Notes under the pieces: model-generated
Seen by the model: the letters and a program-made list of their open reading frames with translations, nothing else
What the model was told of the DNA's origin: nothing
The model's database searches: none
Shown: positions 52,201-61,200 of the stretch, in pieces
Numbering within the stretch: the stretch's first letter is position 1
How the letters are laid out: every line of letters starts with the position of its first letter
Made by a program: the position numbers and the translations under genes
NCBI GenBank assembly: GCA_029204225.1
Contig: CM055097.1
Span: 63,733,662-63,797,661, forward strand
Direction of reading: 5' to 3'
Source of the DNA: Diphasiastrum complanatum
Lineage: Eukaryota > Streptophyta > Lycopodiopsida > Lycopodiales > Lycopodiaceae
DNA: 64,000 nucleotides

Positions 52201-55200
52201 TGTTCCGGTATCGCAATAGGTTGAACAGTCTCAGTAGTGTAATCAAAATCATCTTCCTTCAAATGCAAAGGCTTGATGTATTCTTCAACTTCTTGTGTTG
52301 GACGATATTCCAGTCTTTCCTTTAACTCAGGTTGTTTTTCCACCAGTTGGTCTTCTGTTATTTGCTGTGATTCCTCTGTGAAGATGTTTTCTGTAAGTTC
52401 TTTTGCTGTTAAATTGTCAGCTTCCATATCAGATGTAGAGAATCCAGGCTCAGACTTTGAATCAGCATGTGCTACTGGGGTGGACCCAGGTAGTTCCTCG
52501 GCTTCCTGTACGTTATAATTTCTCGGCACATCTTCAGCTTTATTGGTCTCTTCAGAAGAAGATTCAACTGATTGGAGCCCTTCTAAGGGCCCTTCTTCAT
52601 TATGTTCCGGCGGTGACATTGGTGCATCTTCATCAATTGATACATGAGGAACTTTCTCGCTTTTTTCATCCACATCTATTGTAGCATCTTCGCCTGTTTC
52701 GTTGCAAAGCTCTTCGACAGCGGTTGTTCCTATTGCCTGTTCCAGTGTTCGAATAGGTTGAACAGTCTCAGTAGTGTAATCAGAATGTTCTTCCTTGAAA
52801 TGCAAAGGCTTGATGTATTCTTCAACTTCTTCTGCAGGACGACATTCCAGTCCTTCCTTGAGCTCAGGTTCTTCTTCCATAATGTGGTCTTCTGTTGATT
52901 CCTGTGATTCCACTGTGAAGATGTTTTCTGTGAGTTCTTTTGCTGTTAAAGTGTCAGCTTCCATATCAGCTCTAGAGAATACAGGCTCAGACTTTGAATC
53001 AGAATGTGCTAATGGGCTGGACCGTAGTAGTTCGTCGGCTTCCTGTACATTATAATTTCTCTCTACATCTTCATCTTTGTTGGTCTCTTCAGAAAGAGAT
53101 TCAACTGATTGAAGCCCCTCTACTGGCCCGTCTTCTTTCTGTGCCGGTGACATTTGTGCATCCTCATCAATTGGAACATGAGGAAGTTTCTCTCTGTTTT
53201 CATCCACATCAATTGTGGCATCTGCACCTTTCTCTTCAAAAAGCCCTGCCGCAAAGGATATTCCTGTTTCTTGTTTAGGTATTCCAATATGTTGAACAGT
53301 CTCATTAGCGTAACCGAAATCATCTTTTCCTTTCAAATCTAGAGGCCTGATGTATTCTTTGTCTTCGGTAGGACAATATGCCAGTCTTTCCCCGAGATCA
53401 GGTTCGTGTTCCATGAATATCATGTGCTCTTCTTTTGATTCCTCTGATTTCAATGTGAAATTGTTTTCTGTAAGTTCTTCTGCTTTTAAATCGTCAGCTT
53501 CCATATCACCTGTACAGAATCCAGGCTCAGACTTTGAATCAGCATATGTTACTGGGCTGGTCCGAGGTAGTTCCTCAGCTTCCTGTACTTCATAATTTCT
53601 CTGCAAATCTTCCTCTGTATTGGTCTCTTCAGAAGAAGATTCAACCGATTGAAGCAGTTCTAACGGCCCTTCTTCATTATGTGCCGGTGACATTGGTGTA
53701 TCCTCATCAATTGGAATGTGAGGAAGTTTATCTCTCTTTTCATCCACATCAATTATAGCATCTGCACCTTTATTTTCAAAAAGCTCTTCCACAAACGATA
53801 CTCCTGTGTGTTGTTCCAGCATTCCAACAGGTTGAACAGTCTCAGTAGTGTAATCAAAATCATCTTCCTTGAAATTCATAGGCTTGATGCATTCTTCAAC
53901 TTCTTCTCTATGACAAAATTCCAGTCTTTCCTTGAGCTCAGGTTCTTCTTCCGGCTCTTCTGTTGATTCTTGTGATTCCACTGTGAAGATGTTTTCTGTG
54001 AGTTCTTTTGCTGTTAAAGTGTCAGCTTCCTTATCAGCTGTTGACAATGTAGGCTCAGACTTTGAATCTACATTTGCTACAGAGGTGCACCGAGGTAGTT
54101 CCTCCGCTTCCTGTACTTTATAATTTCTCGGCACATCTTCATCTTTATTGGTCTCTTCAGAAGAAGATTCAACTGATTGAAGCGCTTGTAATGGCCCTTC
54201 CTCATTATGTGCCGGTGACATTGGCGCATCTTCATCAATTGGAACATGAGGAAGCTTCTCTCTTGTTTCATCCACATCAATTGTAGGATCTGCACCTTCT
54301 TCTTCGCAAAACTCTTCGACAAAGGATCTTCCTGTTTCTTGTTCCGGTATTGCATTAGGTTGAACAGTCTCATCAGTGTAATCAAAATCATCTTCCTTCA
54401 AATGCAAACGCTTGATGTATTCTTCAACTTTTTCTATAGGACGATATTCCAGTGTTTCCTTGAGCTCAGGTTGTTTTTCCACCAGGTGGTCTTCTGTTAT
54501 TTCCTGTGATTCCATTGTGAAGATGTTTTCTGTTAGTTCTTTTGCTGTTAAAGTGTCAGCTTCCTTATCAGCTGTATAGAATCCAGGCTCAGACTTTGAA
54601 TCAGCATGTGCTACTGGGCTGGACAGACCTAGATCCTTGGCTTCCTGTACGTTATAATTTCTCTGCACATCTTTATCTTTATTGGTCTCTTCAGAACAAG
54701 ATTCAACTGATTGAAGTGCTTTTACCGTCCCTTCTTTATTGTTTGCCGGTGAGATTGCTGCACCTTCATCAATTGGAACTTCAGGACGTTTCTCTCTCTT
54801 TTCATCCATTTCAATTGTAGCATCCACAGCTTTTTCGTCAAAAGGCTCTCCCATAACGGGTGCTGCTGTTTCTTGTTCTGGTACTCGAATGTGTTGAGCA
54901 GACTCAGTAGTGTAATCTGAATAAACTTCCTTCAAATTCAAAGGCTTGATGTATTCTTCAATTTCTTCTGTAGGATGGTCTACCAGTCTTTCCTCGAGCT
55001 GAGGTTCATCTTCCATGAATATTTTGCGCTCCTCTGTTGATTCCTGTGATTCCAATGTAAAGATGTTTTCTTTAAACTCCTTTGTTGTTAAACTGGCAGG
55101 TTCCGTATCAGTTGTAGAGAAATCAGGCTGAGACTTCGAATCAGCATGTGCTACTGGGCTGGAGCGAGGTAGTTCCTCGACATCCTGTACATAATTTCTT

Positions 55201-58200
55201 TGCACATCTTCGTCTTTATTTGTCTCTTCAGAAAACGATTCAGCTGATTGAAGCCCTTCTACCATCCCCTCTTCATTATGTGCCAGTGAGATTGGTGCAT
55301 CTTTATCCATTGGAACTTGAGGAAGTTTCTCTCGCTTTTCATCCACATCAATTATAGCATCTGCACCTTTCTCGTCAAAAAGCTCTTCCACAAAGGGTGC
55401 TTCTGTGTGTTGTTCCAGCATTTCAATAGGCTGAACAGTCTCAGTACTGTAATCAAAATCATCTTCCTTGAAATTCATAGGCTTGATGTATTCCTCAACT
55501 TCTTCTGTAGAACGATATTCCAGACTTCCCTTGAGCTCAGGTTCTTCTTCCACGAGGTGGTCTTCTGTTATTTCCTGTGATTCCACTGTGAAGATGTTTT
55601 CTGTTAGTTCTGTTGCTGTTAAAGTGTCAGCTTCGTTATCAGAATTTCTCTGCAAATCCTCCCCTTTATTGGTCTCTTTAGAAGAAGATTCAACTGATTG
55701 AAGCAGTTCTAACGGCCCTTCTTCATTATGCGCCGGTGACATTCGTGCATCTTCATCAATTGGAACGTGAGGAAGTTTATCTCTCTTTTCATCCACATCA
55801 ATTATAGCATCTGCACGTGTCTCTTCAAAAAGCTCTTCCACAAACGATGCTTCTGTGTATTGTTCCAGCATTCCAATAGGATGAATAGTCTCAGTAGTGT
55901 AATCAAAATTATCTTCCTTGGAATTCATAGGCTTGATGTAGTCTTCGACTTCTTTTGTAGGACAAAATTCCAGTCTTTCCTTGAGCTCAGGTTCTTCCGT
56001 CCTGTGCTCTTCTGTTGATTCCTGTGATTCCGCTGTGAAGTTGTTTTCTGTTAGTTCTTGTGCTGTTAAAGTGTCACCTTCCTTATCAGTTGTAGAGAAT
56101 CCAGGCTCAGACTTTGAATCAGCATGTGCTACTGAGCTGCACCGAGGTAGTTTCTCGGCTTCCTGTATGTTATAATTTCTCGGCACATCTTCATCTTTAT
56201 TGGTCTCTTCAGAGGAAGATTCAACCGTTTGAAGGACTTCTAACGGCCCTTCTTCATTATGTGCCGGTGACATTGGTGCATCTTCATCAATTGGAACATG
56301 ACGAAGCTTCTCTCTCTTTTCCTCCACATCAATTGCGGGATCTGCACCTTCTTCTTCGCAAAGCTGTTCGACAAAGGATGTTCCTGTTTCTTTTTCAGGT
56401 ATTGCAATAGGTTGAACAGTCTCAGTACTGTAATCAAAATCATCTTCCTTCAAATGCAATGGCTTGATGTATTCTTCAACTTCTTCTGTAGGACGATATT
56501 CCAGTCTTTCCTTTAGCTCAGGTTGTTTTTCCACCAGGTGGTCTTCTGTTATTTTCTGTGATTCCACTGTGAAGATGTTTTCTGTTAGTTTTTTTACTAT
56601 TAAAGTTGCAGCTTCCTTATCAGCTGTATAGAATTCAGGCTCAGACTTTGAATCAGCATGTGCTACTGGGTTGGACGGACGTAGATCCTCGGCTTCCTGT
56701 ACGTTATAATTTCTCTGCGCATCTTCATCTTTATTGGTCTCCTCAGAAGAAGATTGAACTGTTTGAAGCGCTTTTACTATCCGTTCCTCATTGTTTGCCG
56801 GTGAGACTGGTGCACTTTCATCAATTGGAACATCAGGACGTTTCTCTCTCTTTTCGTCCATTTCAATTGTAGCATCCACAGCTTTTTCGTCAAAAGGCTC
56901 TCCCATAACGGGTGCTGCTATTTCTTGTTCTGGTACTCTAATGGCTTGAACAGTCTCAGTAGTGTAATCAGAATCAACTTCCTTGAAATACAAAGGCTTG
57001 ATGTATTCTTCAATTTCTTCTGTTTGATTGTCTACCAGTCCTTCCTCAAGCTCAGGTTCATCTTCCACGAATATTATGTGCTCCGCTGTTGATTCCTGTG
57101 ATTCCCATGTAAAGATTTTTTCTTTAGCATGTGCTACTGGGCTGGATGGAGGTAGTTCCTCGACTTCCTGTACATCAGAATTTCTTTGCACATCTTCCTC
57201 TTTATTTGTCTCTTCAGAAGACGATTCAGCTGATGGAAGCCCTTCTACCATTCCCTCTTCATTATGTGCCAGTGAGATTGGAGCATCTTTATCTATTGGA
57301 ACGTTAGGAAATTTCTCTCTCTTTTCACCTACATCAATTATCGCTTCTGCACCTTTCTCTTCAAAAAGCTCTTCCACAAAGGATGCTCCTGTGTGTTGGT
57401 CCAGCATTTCAATATGTTGAACAGTCTGAGTAGTGTAATCAAAATCATCTTCCTTGAAATTCATAGGCTTGATGTATTCCTCAAGTTCTTCTGTAGGACG
57501 ATATTCCGGACTTTCCTTGAGGTCAGGTTTTTCTTCCACCAGGTGGTCTTCTGTTATTTCCTGTGATTCCACTGTGAAGATGTTTTCTGTTAGTCCTGTT
57601 GCTGTTAAAGTGTCAGCTCCCTTATCAGCTGTAGAGAATCCAGGCTCAGACTTTGAATCAGCATGTGCTACTGGGCTGGACCGAGGTAGTTCCTCGGCTT
57701 CCTGTACATCATAATTTCTCTGCAAGTCTTCCTCTGTATTGGTCTCTTCAGAAGAAGATTCAATTGATTGAATCAGTTCTAACGCCCCTTCTGCATTATG
57801 CGCCGGTGACATTGGTGCATCTTCATCAATTGGAACGTGAGGAAGTTTATCTCTCTTTTCATCCACATCAATTATAGCATCTGCACCTTTATCTTCAGAA
57901 AGCTCTTCCACAAACAATGCTTCTGTGTGTGGTTCCAGCATTCCAATAGCTTGAACAGTCTCAGTAGTGTAATCAAAATCATCTTTCTTGAAATTCATAG
58001 GCTTGATGTAGTCTTCGACTTCTTCTGTAGGACAAAATTCCAGTCTTTCCTTGAGCTCAGGTTCTTCCGTCATGTGCCCTTCTGTTGATGCCTGTGAGAT
58101 GTTTTCTGTTAGTTCTTTTGCTGTTAAAGTGTCAGCTTCCTTTTCAGCTATAGACAATCCAGGCTCAGACTTTGAATCAGCATGTGCTCCTGAGCTGCAC

Positions 58201-61200
58201 CGAGGTAGTTCCTCGGCTTCCTGTACGTGATAATTTCCCGGCACATCTTCATCTTTATTGGTCTCTTCAGAAGAAGATTCAGCTGATTCAGGCCCTTCTA
58301 ACGGCCCTTCTTCATTTTGTGCGGGTGACAGGGGTGCATCTTCAACAATTGAAACACGAGGAATCTTCTCTCTGTTTTCATCCACATCAATTATAGCTTC
58401 TGCACGTTTTGCTTCGCAAAGCTCTTGGACAAAGGATTTTCCAGTGTGATCCAAATGATCTTCCTTCAAATGCAAAAGCTTGATGTATTCTTCAACTTCT
58501 TCTGTAGGACGATATTCCGGTCTTTCCTTGAACTCAGGTTGTTTTTCCACGAGGTGGTCTTCTGTTATTTCCTGTGATTCCACTGTGAAGATGTTTTCTG
58601 TTAGCTTTTTTGCTGTTAAAGTGTCAGCTTCCTTATCAGCTGTAGAGAATCCAGGGTCAGACTTTGAATCAGCATGTGCTACTGGGTTGGACCAAGGTAG
58701 TTCCTCCGCTTCCTGTACGTTATAATTTCTTGGCACATCTTCATCTTTATAGGTCTCTTCAGAAGAAGATTCAACTGTTTTGAGCCCTTCTAAGGGCCCT
58801 ACTTCATTTTGTGCCGGCGGTGACATTGGTGCATCTTCAACAATTGGTACATGAGGAACTTTCTCTCTCTTTTCATCCACATCAATTGTAGCATCTTCGC
58901 CTTTTTCTTCGCAATGCTCTTCGACAAAGGTTGTTCCTGTTTCTTGTTCCAGTATTCGAATAGGTTGAACAGTCTCAGTAGTGTAATCAGAATGATCTTC
59001 CTTGAAATGCAAAGGCTTGATGATTTCTTCAACTTCTTCTGTAGGACAATATTCCAGTCCTTCGTTAAGCTCAGGTTCTTCTTGCATCTTGTGGTCTTCT
59101 GTTGATTCCTGTGATTCCACTGTGAAGATGTTTTCTGTGAGTTCTTTTGCTGTTAATGTGTCAGCGTCCTTATCAGCTGTATGAAATCCATGCTCAGACT
59201 TCGAATCAGAATGTGCTAAGCGGCTGGACCGAAGTAGCTCCTCGGCTTCCTGTACATTATAATTTCTCTCTACATCTTCATCTTTGTTGGTCTCTTCAGA
59301 AGAAGATTCAACTGATTGAAGCCCCTCTACTGGCCCGTCTTCTTTCTGTGCCGGTGACATACGTGCATCCTCATCAATTGGAACATGAGGAAGTTTCTCT
59401 TTGTTTTCATCCACATCAATTGTGGCATCTGCACCTTTCTCTTCAAAAGGCCCTGCCGCAAAGGATGTTCCTGTTTCTTGTTCAGGTATTCCTATATGTT
59501 GAACAGTCTCAGGAGCGTAATCAAAATCATCTTCTTTCAAATCTAAAGGCCTGATGGATTCTCTGACTTCTGTAGGACAATATGCCAGTCTTTCCCTGAG
59601 ATCAGGTTCGTGTTCCAACAATGTCTTGTGCTCTTCTTTTGATTCCTTTGATTCGACTGTGAAGATTTTTGCTGTAAGTTCTTTTGCTTTTAAATCGTCA
59701 GCTTCCTCATCAGTGGCAGAGAAATCAGGGTCAGACTTTAAATCAGCATGTGCTTCTGGGCTGGACCGAGGTAGTTCCTCGGCTTCCTGTACATCATAGT
59801 TTCTCTGCAAATCTTCCTCTGTATTGGTCTCTTCAGCAGAAGATTGAACTGATTGAAGCAGGTCTAACGGCCCTTCTTCATTATGCGCCGGTGACATTGG
59901 TGCATCTTCATCAATTGGAACGTGAGGAAGTTTATCTCTCTTTTCATCCACATCAATTATAGCATCTGTACCTTTCTCTGCAAAAAGCTCTTCCATAAAC
60001 GATGTCTCTGTGTGTTGTTCTAGCATCTCAATAGGTTGAACAGTGTCTGTAGTGTAATCAAAATCATCGTCCTTGAAATTCATAGGCTTGATGTATTCCT
60101 CAACTTCTTCTGTAGTAGGACGATATTCCAGACTTTCCTTGAGCTCAGGTTCTTCTTCCACCAGGAGGTCTTCTGTTATTTCCTGTGATTCCACTGTGAA
60201 GATGTTTTCTGTGAGTGCTTTTGCTGTTAAAGTGTCAGCTTCCTTATCAGGTGTAGAGAATTCTGGCTCAGACTTTGAATCAGCATGTGCTACTGGGCGG
60301 GACCGAGGTAGTTCCTCGGCTTTCTGTACATCATAATTTCTCTGCAAATCTTCCTCTGTATTGGTCTCTTCAGAAGACGATTTAACTGATTGAAGCATTT
60401 CTAACGGCCCTTCTTCATTATGCGCCGGCTTGAGGTAGTCTTCGACTTTTTCTGTAGGGCAAAATTCCAGTCTTTCCTTGAGCTCAGGTTCTTCGGTCAT
60501 GTGCTCTTCTGTTGATTCCTGTGATTCCATTGTGAAGATGTTTTCTGTGAGTTCTTTTGCTGTTAAAGTGTCAGCTTCCGTATCAGTTGTAGACAATCCA
60601 GGTTCAGATGTTGAATCAGGATGTGCTGCTGAGCTGCACCGAGGTAGTTCCTCGGCTTCCTGTACGTTATAATTTCTCGGCACATCTTCATCTTTATTGG
60701 TTTCTTCAGAAGAAGATTCAACGGATTGAAGCCCTTCTAACGGCCCTTCTTCATTATGTGCCGGTGACATTGGTGCATCTTCATCAATTGGAACATGAGG
60801 AGGTTTCTCTCTCTTTTCATCCACATCAATTGTAGCATCTGCACCTTTTCCTTCGCAAAGCTCTTCGACAAAGGATCTTTCTGTTTCTTGTTCCGGTATT
60901 GCAAGAGGTTGAACAGTCTCAGTAGTGTAATCAAAATCATCTTCCTTCAAATGCAAAGGCTTGATGTATTCTTCAACTTCTTGTGTTGGACGATATTCCA
61001 GTCTTTCCTTTAACTCAGGTTGTTTTTCCACCAGTTGGTCTTCTGTTATTTCCTGTGATTCCTCTGTGAAGATGTTTTCTGTAAGTTCTTTTGCTGTTAA
61101 ATTGTCAGCTTCCTTATCAGATGTAGAGAATCCAGGCTCAGACTTTGAATCAGCATGTGCTACTTGGGTGGACCCAGGTAGTTCCTCGGCTTCCTGTACA

